From assembly GCA_025963905.1 (NCBI GenBank), contig JAOPZW010000114.1:1-35541 (forward strand): 35,541 nucleotides of DNA. The letters run 5' to 3'. This stretch comes from Solirubrobacterales bacterium (GTDB taxonomy: Bacteria; Actinomycetota; Thermoleophilia; Solirubrobacterales; Solirubrobacteraceae). Positions 15,752 through 26,200 of the stretch are shown piece after piece; position 1 is the stretch's first letter, and every line of letters begins with the position of its first letter. The notes below the pieces were generated by a model. It was not told the DNA's origin. It searched no databases and worked only from the letters and a program-made list of their open reading frames with translations. The translations under genes were made by a program, and so were the position numbers.

Positions 15752-17646
15752 CTCCGGTGAATCCAGAGCTCGCCGACCTGGCCGCGTACGCGATCTTCGA
15801 TGTCGATCCGAACGTTCGGAGCGCGAACAAGCCGCTCCACTTCTTCATGGTCTCCGTGGCCCTGTTCGACGCGCTCGATGGCCTGACACCCGACGAGCTT
15901 CACGATGCGGTCTGCGCTCAGATGATCGTCGACCACCACCTGTCCGCTGATGAGGTGGACGCCGCGGTCAAGCTCGGGGTTGGTCCCGGCCTGATACTCC
16001 TTGGCGACGACGGAAAGCTCCGGTTGAGCGCAGTGCGGCGAGCGCAGCTCGAACAAGCGCGGACCCGCATCGGCGAGCAGCGAGAGGCGTTCCATGGCCA
16101 CATGGCGAAAGCTGTTGCGGAGGCCGGCGTGAGCCCGGTCGACGAGGGCGCTCTTCGGGATCACCTCGAGCATGGGCTACAGTCGCTGTTCGGAGAACAG
16201 TCCGCTGTGATCGCTGCGGCTTACGGGCCGGATGGTATTGGGCTTGACTCTGCCCTGAGCGGCGTCAACGCTCGTGACCGACTTCGGGAAATTGGGTCGG
16301 CGCTCGCCCCAGGCGGCGCTGGCCCCAACAAGCTCCAGCGCGAGCTCATCCACACCGGCCTGGAGAAGGGCCTGTTGACGCTCCCGAAGATGGCGACAGC
16401 ATACCTCGCGTCGCTCTACCACAGGACTGTTGCCGCCGCGCTTCTCGCGCAAGACCCAACCATTCGCAAGGTCAAGCACCAACTTGCGGGACGGCGCGTC
16501 GCGTACCTCGACGCGAACGTCCTGATGGCGTGGATGTTTGAGGCAGACCCGCTTCACGAGGTTGCCGAGCAAGCGATCGAATTGACCAAGGTAGTCGGCG
16601 CGACTCTTCGCGTCACGACCCACGCGCTCGACGAACTGGCGGTGCAGATTCGTGAGGCGGATCGCTTCATGACGCAGTACAAGGGTGAGCGTCGGCTGCT
16701 CTCGTATGCCGACGACGTCGTGGTTCGCAGCTTTCGAATGGCGCAGCGCGAACACACCGGCCTTGTCTGGTCGGCGTTCGTCGCTGCGTTCGCTCCTCCC
16801 GATACCTGGATCACACACCACGGCGTCGAGGTTGACGCCGACGGTACAGAGGCCCTCGAAGCGGACGAGAGACTTCAAAAATTCGAGGCGGCCGTTCGTC
16901 GCCGGCGCCCGCAGGCCGCCACGGTGGTGATCCGGACCGACGCATGCAACATGTTGCATGTCTTGAAGGCGAGGGACGGCATCCCCGCCGACAGCATGGG
17001 TAACCGTGCATGGCTCGTCACGAATGACGGCTCCCTCGAACTTGTGGAACGTGACATGGCAGCCGCCGGTGATCTCGCAGGACCCGTGTCGCGTAGCTCG
17101 CGGGTTTGGTGCGACCTTCTCGGGCCGTGCGTGCCCCCAGATGCCGAGCGCCTCGCTGGATACGTGACTCGGCTCGTTCAGTCGGAGTTTGGCCTGTTGG
17201 CGGAGGATCCGACCTTCGTCAATAAGGCGTTCCTGAATGTCCTCAGCCAAAGTCGGTTCAAGATCGCGGACGTCCTCGAGGATGATCGGATCGCGGGCCA
17301 GGTCTTGGCGCGCCTGCAAGCAGACGACGAACTCAGGCGCCTGATCGGCGACGCCGAGCCCGACTCGGAGGAGTGGAACGAGGAGCTCGCTGCGGCCGTG
17401 CAGCGCACGCTTGCCGAACTCGCGGTCGCCACCGTCGATGAGGCAGAGCTCAATGCGGCACTTGTCGCGCAAGCAAAGGCGGAACAGGCGGCCGAAGCGG
17501 AGCGCAAGTCCCGCATCGACGCTGTGCGAGAGAATGCGGACCTTAAGCGCGTCGTCCGAGAGGCTACAGACCGCGCCGAACGGGCAGAGGAAGAGCTGGC
17601 GGCAAAGGCGTCGCGCCGGTTTCTCGCGCGTTTGTTCGGCCGGTGA
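15748..17646 (+). CDS. Large PIN-like domain protein with C-terminal coiled coil
   Basis: RRVAYLDANVLMAWMF...VTTHALDELAVQIREADRF...AWLVTNDGSLELVERD (spaced acidic residues typical of PIN nucleases); C-terminal AKAEQAAEAERKSRIDAVRENADLKRVVREATDRAERAEEEL. Confidence 0.65.
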   Translation: MTPVNPELADLAAYAIFDVDPNVRSANKPLHFFMVSVALFDALDGLTPDELHDAVCAQMIVDHHLSADEVDAAVKLGVGPGLILLGDDGKLRLSAVRRAQLEQARTRIGEQREAFHGHMAKAVAEAGVSPVDEGALRDHLEHGLQSLFGEQSAVIAAAYGPDGIGLDSALSGVNARDRLREIGSALAPGGAGPNKLQRELIHTGLEKGLLTLPKMATAYLASLYHRTVAAALLAQDPTIRKVKHQLAGRRVAYLDANVLMAWMFEADPLHEVAEQAIELTKVVGATLRVTTHALDELAVQIREADRFMTQYKGERRLLSYADDVVVRSFRMAQREHTGLVWSAFVAAFAPPDTWITHHGVEVDADGTEALEADERLQKFEAAVRRRRPQAATVVIRTDACNMLHVLKARDGIPADSMGNRAWLVTNDGSLELVERDMAAAGDLAGPVSRSSRVWCDLLGPCVPPDAERLAGYVTRLVQSEFGLLAEDPTFVNKAFLNVLSQSRFKIADVLEDDRIAGQVLARLQADDELRRLIGDAEPDSEEWNEELAAAVQRTLAELAVATVDEAELNAALVAQAKAEQAAEAERKSRIDAVRENADLKRVVREATDRAERAEEELAAKASRRFLARLFGR

Positions 17647-17803
17647 GCCGCGGCGTTCAGGTTTTCTTTTCGCCGCCGACTGCGTATAGTGGAGCGATCG
17701 GACGGTACGAGAGACCAGTCGGGTCTTGCGAGCAAGGTGGGTAGAAGCGCGCCGGGTCCGACCTCCCGCCCTCCACAGGCGGAGTCCAAATCCAGTTTAG
17801 AGT

Positions 17804-17833
17804 CGAGGGCCGAGTCTTGAGACCCGGCCCTCG
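17804..17833. terminator. Strong hairpin between convergent operons (bidirectional terminator or 3' end of a small RNA)
   Basis: cgagggccg-a-gtct-tg-agac-c-cggccctcg: 9-bp outer stem plus 4-bp inner stem; no long T tract. Confidence 0.6.
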
Positions 17834-17911
17834 ATCGTTGTAGGACCATGCTGTGCCGAACGCTCGAGCGGTCGGGTGATGGTTCCTCCGGGTGGCTCGC
17901 GTCTGTTGCGA

Positions 17912-19837
17912 TCAGTTGCCCCACAGACGCCTGCGAAGCCCCGAGGCGCGTGCGACGGGCCGCTTTACCGCGGTCGCGATGGCTTCCGCACTCCCGACGA
18001 CGACCAGGCGCTTGCGCGCGCGTGTGGCCGCCGTGTACAGCAGCTCCCTCGTGAGGACTCGCGAGGTGGAAGCCGGCAGCAGCACCGCGGCGGTTTCGAA
18101 CTGCGAGCCCTGGCTCTTGTGGATGGTCATGGCGTACACCGTCTCGACCGACCCGAGCCTGGTGGGGCTGAACTCCACGACCTCGCCACGCCGCTCGAAC
18201 GCCGCGCTCGCGCGTTCAGGGGTGCTCTGTACGACGACCCCGGTGTCGCCGTTGTAGAGCTGGAGCTCGTAGTCGTTGTCGGTGACGAGGAGGGGGCGGC
18301 CGATGTACCAGCGGTCGTCGGTGGTGAAGTCGTTGAGCGCGGTGGCGAGCCAGCCCTCGATGCGGGCGGTCCAGGTGGTGACGCCGTAGGGGCCTCGGCG
18401 GTGGGCGCAGAGGAGGCGGTAGGACGCCAGGGCTGCGATTGCCTCTGAGGCGGCTCCGGCGCGGGCGGCTTCCATGACGGCTCGGGCGGCTGTGACGGCG
18501 CCGTCGCGGACCGTCGCGAGCGCGGCGTCGGTCGCTTCCTCCGCGACGTCGATCGGGATCCAGAGGACGTCGTGGGGTGAGTCCTCGAGGGCCTTGAGTG
18601 CCGCGTCGGAGTCGCCGTGGTGGATGGCTGACGCGAGGCGGGCGATGCCGGTGCCGAAGCGGTGGACGCGGTCGAGGACGATGATGCCGTCGCCGATCCG
18701 GGCCTCGCCGGGCGGGTCGTTCGCGGTGATCTCGTGGCCGGTCGCTTCGGCGAGGCGTAGGCGCGCTGGGCGCGTCATGAGCGGTCGATCGGTGGCGGGG
18801 CCGACGATGTCGCCGAGCACGGCGCCGGCCTCGATCGAGGCGAGCTGTGCGGGGTCGCCGACGAGGATGAGGCGGGCGTCGGGGCGGACGGCCTCGGCGA
18901 GCCGGGCCATCAGGGAGAGCGAGACCATGGAGGTCTCGTCGACGATCACGACGTCGTGGGGGAGGCGCTGGCCGCGGTGGTGGCGAAAGCGGCTGTGGCT
19001 GCCCGGGCGCCAGCCGAGGAGCCGGTGGAGCGTCGAGGCCTGGAGCGCGAGCAGGCCCGCGCGGATGGGCTCGGTGACCGGGAGTTTGGCTGCCTCCTCG
19101 TGGACTGCCTCCTCGAGGCGGGCGGCGGCCTTGCCGGTCGGGGCGGCCAGGGCGACCAGCGGCGGCGGCGAACCGCTGTGAGCGGCCTGCTCGGCCAAAA
19201 GGGCGACGATGCGCGCGACCGTCGTCGTCTTGCCCGTGCCGGGCCCGCCGGCGACGACGGCGAAGCGCCGCAGCACGGCGCTCGCGGCGGCCAGGCACTG
19301 GCGGCTCGCCGTCTCGCCTTCGAACATGCGCGCGAGGCCGTCGGCGAGCACCCCCATCGAGACGCCGGCGGTCGGCTCGTCGCTGATCGCCAGGAGGTCG
19401 GTGGCGACCCGGCGCTCCTCCTGCCAGTAGCGGTCGAGGTAGAGCCAGCTGCCGACGAGGCGGAGGGGGCGGGCGGTGCCCGCTTCAACGTCGTCCTCTC
19501 CGACGGCCACCAGCTCGCTCGCGGCCAGCTGTCGCACCCAGCCGTCGGCCTCCGGCCAGGGCAGCTCGGAGAGGTCGACCGGCTCCTCGGTGTCGACCGA
19601 CGCCGTGTCCCGGATCGTCGCGAGGTCGACGTAGACGTGCCCGATCCGGGGGGCGCGGACCGCGAGGGCGGCCGCGAGGACGACGCGCTCGTCCGGCTCG
19701 TCGACGAGCGTCGCCAGGCGCTGCGCGACCTGGACGTCGGCGGCCGCGAGCACGCCGATGTCGTTGAACTCCCGGAGCAGTTCGGGCGCGCGCAGGGCGC
19801 GGCGCGCGTCGAACGGATCGACGGCGAGCAGCGTCAC
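17912..19837 (-). CDS. recD: RecBCD exonuclease V alpha subunit RecD
   Basis: FAVVAGGPGTGKTTTVARIVALL, VVIVDETSMVSLSLMARLAEAVRPDARLILVGDPAQLASIEAGAVLGD; 4-bp overlap with recB. Confidence 0.93.
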   Translation of the reverse strand: MTLLAVDPFDARRALRAPELLREFNDIGVLAAADVQVAQRLATLVDEPDERVVLAAALAVRAPRIGHVYVDLATIRDTASVDTEEPVDLSELPWPEADGWVRQLAASELVAVGEDDVEAGTARPLRLVGSWLYLDRYWQEERRVATDLLAISDEPTAGVSMGVLADGLARMFEGETASRQCLAAASAVLRRFAVVAGGPGTGKTTTVARIVALLAEQAAHSGSPPPLVALAAPTGKAAARLEEAVHEEAAKLPVTEPIRAGLLALQASTLHRLLGWRPGSHSRFRHHRGQRLPHDVVIVDETSMVSLSLMARLAEAVRPDARLILVGDPAQLASIEAGAVLGDIVGPATDRPLMTRPARLRLAEATGHEITANDPPGEARIGDGIIVLDRVHRFGTGIARLASAIHHGDSDAALKALEDSPHDVLWIPIDVAEEATDAALATVRDGAVTAARAVMEAARAGAASEAIAALASYRLLCAHRRGPYGVTTWTARIEGWLATALNDFTTDDRWYIGRPLLVTDNDYELQLYNGDTGVVVQSTPERASAAFERRGEVVEFSPTRLGSVETVYAMTIHKSQGSQFETAAVLLPASTSRVLTRELLYTAATRARKRLVVVGSAEAIATAVKRPVARASGLRRRLWGN

Positions 19838-22800
19838 GTCGCCCTCCTTCCGTCGAGGATGTCGCTGAGTCCTTCGACCAGCGCTTTCGGCGGCCGCCAG
19901 GCGAACACGCCGCACGGCGCGCCGTCGATCGTCGGGGTCTCGGCGCCGAGCATGCCGCGCACGAACAGGTAGAGGACGCCGGCGAGGTTGCGCTCGGGGT
20001 CGTAGCCGGGCAGGCGCCAGCGCAGGTAGCGGTGCAGCGCGGCCGTGTACAGCAGGGCCTGCAGGCCGTAGTGGCCGCGATCCATCTCGGCGGCGAGCGC
20101 GGCGGGGCGGTGGTGCCAGGCCGTCAGCGCCTCGCCTGGCGCGGCGAGCCAGTTCGTCTTGTAATCGACGATCGCAAACCGTGCTCCCGGCAGGCGCAGC
20201 ACGGCGTCGATGCTGCCCGTGAGGTATCCGCGGACGGTGCGGCGCAGCGCCGGGTCTTCGAGCCGAGCGGCGTAACCGGCGAGCGGATCGCCCGCCGGCA
20301 GCGTGTCGCGCAGGAGCCGCGCGATCGCCGTGAGCGTGACGTCGCCGCTGGGGTCGTCGCCGCCGGCCAGGGGCAGCTCGAACTCGAGCTCGTCGAGTCG
20401 GTCGGCGCGCTCGATGTCGCGCAGCCGGAGCCCGCCGGCCAGCGGGCCGAGGGGCGTCTCGATCGTCGCGGCCAGGCCGGCGGCCACGATTGCCGGATCG
20501 CCGATCTCGACGCGGCGGCGGGCGAGCGCGAGCTCGACTTGGGTCGTGACCTCGCCCGGGAGGTCGGGGGCGGCGAAGTCGGTCGCCTCGAAGACCTGGT
20601 GCACGAACGTCCCGACGCTGAGGCCGACCGGCATGTCGGCGAGCAGTGACGGCATCGTCAGCGACGCCTCGACCGGCGCCACCTCGCTCGCGGCGGCGGG
20701 CGCCTGCGGCTCCGCGGGCTCGTCGACGACCTCAGCCGCCTCGGGCTCGCTCGCGACCCGGTGCTCGTACGCGCCGGCGGCGATGTCGCTGTAGGAGGTC
20801 CGGCGCCAGCGCCAGTCGAGGCTGCGGTCGAAGAGCGCGGCGCCGAGCTCCGCCGGCTCGGGGGCCGGCGGCGTCCAGCTCGCCGGCAGGCCGAGCGTCG
20901 ACCGTTCGACGGCGATGCGCCCGGGCGCTTCGGCGGCGAGGGCCTCGAAGCGCGCGACGGCGGTGGCGTCGTCCGGCGTCGACATCCCCACGGGAGCGAC
21001 CGTGCCCTCGGCGTCGCGCGCGAAGAGCAGCCGCCCGAGCGGCGAGTGGCGGCTGTCCTTGGAGCCCGCCCACCAGATGACCGCCTGGTGCTGCGCGCGC
21101 GTCAGGGCGACGTAGGCCAGGCGCAGGTCCTCGCCGCGCTGCTCGATGAGCGACTGCTGCTTGTGGCGCCGGTAGTCGGGGCCCGCGAGCGCGACATCGA
21201 TGGTGCGCGCATCGTCGGCCTCGGGGTCATGGAAGAAGACGGGGGTGTCGCCGGACGGGATGTATCCGGGCTCCCACAGGAACGGCAGGTACACGATCGG
21301 GAACTCGAGGCCCTTGCTGCGGTGGATCGTCAGCACCTGGACCGCCTCGGCGTCGGACTCGAGCCGGCGGCTGCGCTCCTCGTCGCCGGTGTCGTCGCCG
21401 GCCTCGGCGATGCGGCGCCGCAGCCACGCCGTGAGGGCCGTGGTGCCGAGCTGCTCGCTGGATGCCGCGGCGTGCAGGAGCTGGCCGACGTGGCGCAGGT
21501 CGGTCAGCGACCGCTCGCCTTCGGCGGTGGCCAGGATGCGCTGCGGCAGGCCCTCGACGAGCGTGATCGTCTCCATCAGCGACGCGACGCCCTTGACGCG
21601 CAGCACGCGCGCCCAGTCGTGCAGGCGCCGGTGCACGCCCTCCCACTCCTCGTCCTCGGCGCCGGCGACCCGCTCGGTGGACCAGCCGAGGAAGCAGGTC
21701 AGCGCGGCGGAACGTGCTCGCGTCGGGGAGGTGGGCCGCTCGATCGCTTCGAGCAGGCGCAGCCACTCGCCGGCCGGGGTGGTGCCGAAGACGCTGCCGG
21801 CGCCGTTGATGACCGCCGGGATCCCGGCCGCATCGAGCGCGTCACGAACGAGCGCCGCATTGCGGTTGGTGGGCACGAGCACGGCGACGTGACCGGGGCT
21901 CACGTGCTCGCGGGCGATCGGCACGCCGGACTCGTCGCGGCGCTCGATCTCCGCGGCGGACGAGAGGAGGGCGACGAGATCGGCGGCGAGGTCCTCGGCG
22001 ACGTGCTCGCGCGCGCTCGGCTTGCCGGCGAAGCCGCCGGGGGTCAGCGCGATCGATGGCTGGTCTCGGTGGACGACCCTGATCCGCACGGGCGCTGCGC
22101 TCGGTGCTCCGCTCAGCCGCGGGGTCTGGTTCGCGTCCGCCGCGCGGACGCGGCGGTAGACGATCCCCTCGTGGCCGAGCCTGGCGCCGCCGAACATGGC
22201 GTCGTAGGCGTCGATGAGCCCCTGGTCGCTGCGCCAGTTGACCTCGAGGGTCGCCTGCGCGCCCGCGGATCTCGCGGCCTCGAGGTACGCGTAGACGTCG
22301 GCGCCGCGGAAGGCGTAGATCGCCTGCTTCGGGTCGCCGATCAGGATCAGGGTCGCGCCGCCGTCCCCGAAGGCCCGCCGGACGATGTCCCACTGCACCG
22401 GGTCGGTGTCCTGGAACTCGTCCACGAGGACGACCGCGTAGCGCGCGCGCAGGCGCGCCGCGGCCGCATCGCCGCCCTCGCCGGTGAGCGTCTCGTCCAG
22501 CCGGGTCAGCAGGTCGTCGTAGGTCATGACCGCCATCCGGCGCTTGCGCAACTCGAGCTCGTCGCGCGCGGCCTCGGCGAGGCGCCGGCGCATCTCGGGG
22601 ACGTCGCCGACTGCGGGGGCGATGGCCGTCGTCGGGTTCTCGATAGCCACCCGCGCGACGTCGGCCGCCTCCCGGCGCGTGAACGGCGGGTCGCCGCCGC
22701 GGTGGAACCGGCGCACGTAGAGGTCGTCGACGACCTGCTCGACGAGGTCCCTGACGTCCTCCACGAACGCGGTCTCGCGCTCGACGTCGCCCGCGACCCC

Positions 22801-23220
22801 GAGGCCGGCGAGCACCTCCTGGCAGAAGCCGTGGGTGGTGGCGATCGTGGCGGCGTCGAAGTCGGCGAGCGCGCGTACCAGGCGGGCATGCCGGAGCCGC
22901 ACCTCGTCCTCGGCGCCGTCGGCCAGCAGCCGGACGAGGTCGTCGCTGCCGTCCATCGGGCCACCGGCGAGCGCGTGGGCGAGTCCCTGCTCGACGCCGA
23001 CGAGGCGCTCGCGCACGCGCTCGCGCAGCTCGCCGGTCGCCATGCGCGTGAACGTCACGAGCAGCAGCCGGTCGAGAGGGGTGCCCTCCGCGACGTAGCG
23101 CGCCGCGAGCGCGGCGATCGTGTACGTCTTGCCGGTCCCCGCGCTCGCCTCCAGCACGGTGACGCCCGTCGGCAGCGGTCCACGGAGGTCGAACGGCAGG
23201 ATGGCGATCGGCTGGGTCAC
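19834..23220 (-). CDS. recB: RecBCD helicase-nuclease beta subunit RecB
   Basis: VTVLEASAGTGKTYTIAALAARYVAEG, VVLVDEFQDTDPVQWDIVRRAFG, C-terminal nuclease motif FAIVDYKTNWL. Confidence 0.94.
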   Translation of the reverse strand: MTQPIAILPFDLRGPLPTGVTVLEASAGTGKTYTIAALAARYVAEGTPLDRLLLVTFTRMATGELRERVRERLVGVEQGLAHALAGGPMDGSDDLVRLLADGAEDEVRLRHARLVRALADFDAATIATTHGFCQEVLAGLGVAGDVERETAFVEDVRDLVEQVVDDLYVRRFHRGGDPPFTRREAADVARVAIENPTTAIAPAVGDVPEMRRRLAEAARDELELRKRRMAVMTYDDLLTRLDETLTGEGGDAAAARLRARYAVVLVDEFQDTDPVQWDIVRRAFGDGGATLILIGDPKQAIYAFRGADVYAYLEAARSAGAQATLEVNWRSDQGLIDAYDAMFGGARLGHEGIVYRRVRAADANQTPRLSGAPSAAPVRIRVVHRDQPSIALTPGGFAGKPSAREHVAEDLAADLVALLSSAAEIERRDESGVPIAREHVSPGHVAVLVPTNRNAALVRDALDAAGIPAVINGAGSVFGTTPAGEWLRLLEAIERPTSPTRARSAALTCFLGWSTERVAGAEDEEWEGVHRRLHDWARVLRVKGVASLMETITLVEGLPQRILATAEGERSLTDLRHVGQLLHAAASSEQLGTTALTAWLRRRIAEAGDDTGDEERSRRLESDAEAVQVLTIHRSKGLEFPIVYLPFLWEPGYIPSGDTPVFFHDPEADDARTIDVALAGPDYRRHKQQSLIEQRGEDLRLAYVALTRAQHQAVIWWAGSKDSRHSPLGRLLFARDAEGTVAPVGMSTPDDATAVARFEALAAEAPGRIAVERSTLGLPASWTPPAPEPAELGAALFDRSLDWRWRRTSYSDIAAGAYEHRVASEPEAAEVVDEPAEPQAPAAASEVAPVEASLTMPSLLADMPVGLSVGTFVHQVFEATDFAAPDLPGEVTTQVELALARRRVEIGDPAIVAAGLAATIETPLGPLAGGLRLRDIERADRLDELEFELPLAGGDDPSGDVTLTAIARLLRDTLPAGDPLAGYAARLEDPALRRTVRGYLTGSIDAVLRLPGARFAIVDYKTNWLAAPGEALTAWHHRPAALAAEMDRGHYGLQALLYTAALHRYLRWRLPGYDPERNLAGVLYLFVRGMLGAETPTIDGAPCGVFAWRPPKALVEGLSDILDGRRAT

Positions 23221-26200
23221 CGCAGCTCGATCTCCTCGCAGCCGAGCAGGCCGTCCCACATCCGCCGCGCGCAGCGGCCGAACCGGGTCGTCTCGGCGAC
23301 GTCCCAGCCGTCGCCGTACTCGTCGGGGTGCGGCGGCTCGTCGAGCAGTTCCTCAAGCGTCCGCACCCCGCCGAGCACCAGCTGGTGCTCGGGCTCCTTG
23401 TCCTCCTTGTCGTAGTTCCATTCCGAGGCCCACGCCTTGCGCGCGGCGGCGACCGCATCGCCGCCCGCTGCGGCCGCCTCCGCGTAGGCCGCCGAGGCGG
23501 CGCAGGAGAGTGGCAGCGGCTCCCGCATCCCGCGGTCATAGAGATCGATCAGCGCGGCGAGATGGCCCAGAGCGGCCTCACGGCGGCCGCCGGCGTCGTC
23601 GCCAAGCGGCCCGAGGCGGGCGATCGCGACGCTCGCGTTGCCGGGACCGCGGCCGATCGTCACCGCCGTAAATCGCCGCTCCGGGTGTGCAGCCGTCAGC
23701 GCGAGCAGCCGCACCCAAGCGGCAGCGCGATGCTTGGCAGCGAGCCGCGAGTAGGTGACCGTTCGCACGAGGTCGCCCGCGACCCCGGGCACCGTCCCCG
23801 TCAGCGAGCGGCCGTCGGGAAGGCGGACGCGGACGTCGACCGAGCCGGGCGCGGCGTCTCCCTGCAGCAGGGCCTCGGCGGCTTCGACGATCAGCTCGGC
23901 GATCGGGAAGACGCCGTCGACCACGGGTTGTCCGAGCAGCCCCGGAGGAAGCGAGCCGCGAGCGATCTCCGCGAGGATCGCCGTGCGGCCCTCGACGCCG
24001 GCGAGCCGCGCTTCGACCAGCCGCTGGCCGACCGCCCACTTGGCGAGACCGTCGAGGTCGACGGGCAGGTCGTCCTCGACCTCCTCGAAGTAGTCGCCGA
24101 CGCTGATCCCGAGCCGCTGACGGAGGAATGCGCGGACCGGATGCTGGGCGAAGCGGACGAGATCCTCGACCTCGACCAGCTTGGTCTCCCTCGCCGGCAG
24201 CGGCGCCGCGAGGAACGGTCCGGGCTCCGCGCGCGGACCCGCGAGGGCGCGCGCCCCCTCGAGCGTCACGGTGTCGAAGCTCCACGTCGTGTCGGGGACG
24301 AGCGCCCCGTCCTCGAAGTTGCGTGGGTCGAACGGCTGCAACGGGTGGCGCACGACGACCTGCTCGCGCGCGGCGCGATCCTCGGCGCGCACGGTGGCGT
24401 CGACGACGTCGAGCAGCTCGCCGACGGGCACCGCCGGCGGGCGCGGGGCGTTGGTCCGCTCGTCGTTGCCCGTGTAGGTGACGATCAGCCGGTCCTGCGC
24501 TGCCAGCAGCGCGTCGAGCAGCAGCTGGCGGTCCTCGATGCGCGCGTCGCGGTCCCCGATGTGGGGGTCGTCGAGCAGGAGGTCGTCGCCGTCGCGCGAG
24601 CCCTTGCGCGGGAAGACGCCGTCGTCGAGGCCGAGCAGGCAGACGACGCGATGCGGCACCGACCGCATCGGGACGAGCGTGCAGATCGTCAGGTGCCCGG
24701 TGCGGAAGTTCGCGCGCGTCGGGCGGCCCTGCAGGCGGCCCGCCAGCAGGGCGCGCAGCTCGGGGAGCGCGATCTCCGTCGGGTTGACCGCATCGTCGAC
24801 GGTCGCCTCCGCGACGACGTCGGCGAGCACCCGCTGCAGCTCCGTCCGCTGCCACGCGTCCCTCTCCGAGGTGGCGGTGACCGAATCGGCGGCGACCGTG
24901 ATCGCGTCCGCCCAGGCGTCGATCCGCTTCGCGGTGCTCAACACGTCAACAGCCGTCCCGACCCGGTCGACGAACTCGGCGAAGCGCCCGGCGAGGTCGA
25001 TCGCACCGCTCTCGACGTCGTCGAGCGGCAGGACCCCGGCGAACAGCCGCTGCTCGTCCTCGGTCATCGTGACGCCCAGGAGCACTCGGTCGAGACCGAA
25101 GCGCCAGGTACCGGCGGGAAGGCCGTCGAGCTTGAAGGGCGCGCGGTGGGCCGCGTCGAGGCCCCAGCGGATCCCGCTTTCGGCGACCCAATCGTGGAGC
25201 CGGGTGAGGTCCTCGTCATCGAAGCGGAAGCGCCGGCGGACGGGCTCGCGGTCGGCGAGGTCGAGCAGCTGAGAGGCGGTCAGCCGCTCCGAGGCGAGGT
25301 CGATCAGCTGCGCCGCCACGCCGAGCACCGGGTTCGTCTGGCGCAGCGCGCGGTCGGCGAGCCGGACCTTCAGGTCGACCGGCCGGACGTCGGCGGGCAG
25401 CGTGTCGAGCTGCTCGCCCTCGGGCGCCTCACCCGCGCTGAAGGTCGCGTGGATGAGCGGAGCGAACGTCTCGATGTCGGGGCACATCACGATGACGTCG
25501 CGCGGCTCGAGCGTGGGGTCCTCCTGGAGCAGGTGCAGGATCGCGTCGCGCACGACCTCGACCTGACGGCCGCGACCGTGGCAGGCGTGGACCTGGAGGC
25601 TCTCGTCGCCCGGGTCGAGCGCCGGGCGGCCGTCCGGGGCGCGGTTCTCCCTGATGCCGGCCTGGATCCGGGCCAGCAGCGTGTCGCCGCGATGCTCGAC
25701 GGGGTGATGGTGGTCGACGGCGCCGGGGTCGGCCAGCGCGAGCTGCATCTCGCGCGCGTCCTGTCCCCACGATGCCAGCAGGCGATGCTGCGCGAGATCC
25801 GCGGTGAGGTCGCGCTGGCGCCGGACGACGCGCGCCGCCGGCTCGATCGCCGCGGCGATCCGGTCCCAGAGCGCGGGGGAGGGGTGCAGGAGGAACAGGT
25901 GCACGTCCCGGCCGGCGGCAAGCGCGCGGAGCACCTGGAGCCTCCCCGCCGGAAGGCGCGTCAGGCCGAAGAGCGAGAGGCGTCGCGGCAGGTCGACCAG
26001 AGCGGGCTGCTCGCGGAGGCGCGCGCAGGCCTCCTCGAGGCGCTCCGCCGGACTGGGCTGCGCGACCCGCTCGCGGAGTCGCCGCCACAGCTCGGCCTGC
26101 CAGACCGCACCAGGCGCCAGCGCCTCCGCGGAGCCGTCGACGTCCTGGCCGTCCGCCCACGCGCGCACCATCCCGGGCCGGTGGAGCGCGTAGCCGTCGA

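Noticed and set aside
17770-17805. ggagtccaaatccagttt resembles the anticodon arm of selenocysteine tRNA (..ggacttcaaatccagt..)
   Set aside because: The flanking bases do not form an anticodon stem and no acceptor, D or T arms can be built around it; likely coincidence.
20761-23415. 884-aa plus-strand ORF antisense to recB
   Set aside because: GC-driven antisense open frame; recB motifs on the minus strand are unambiguous.
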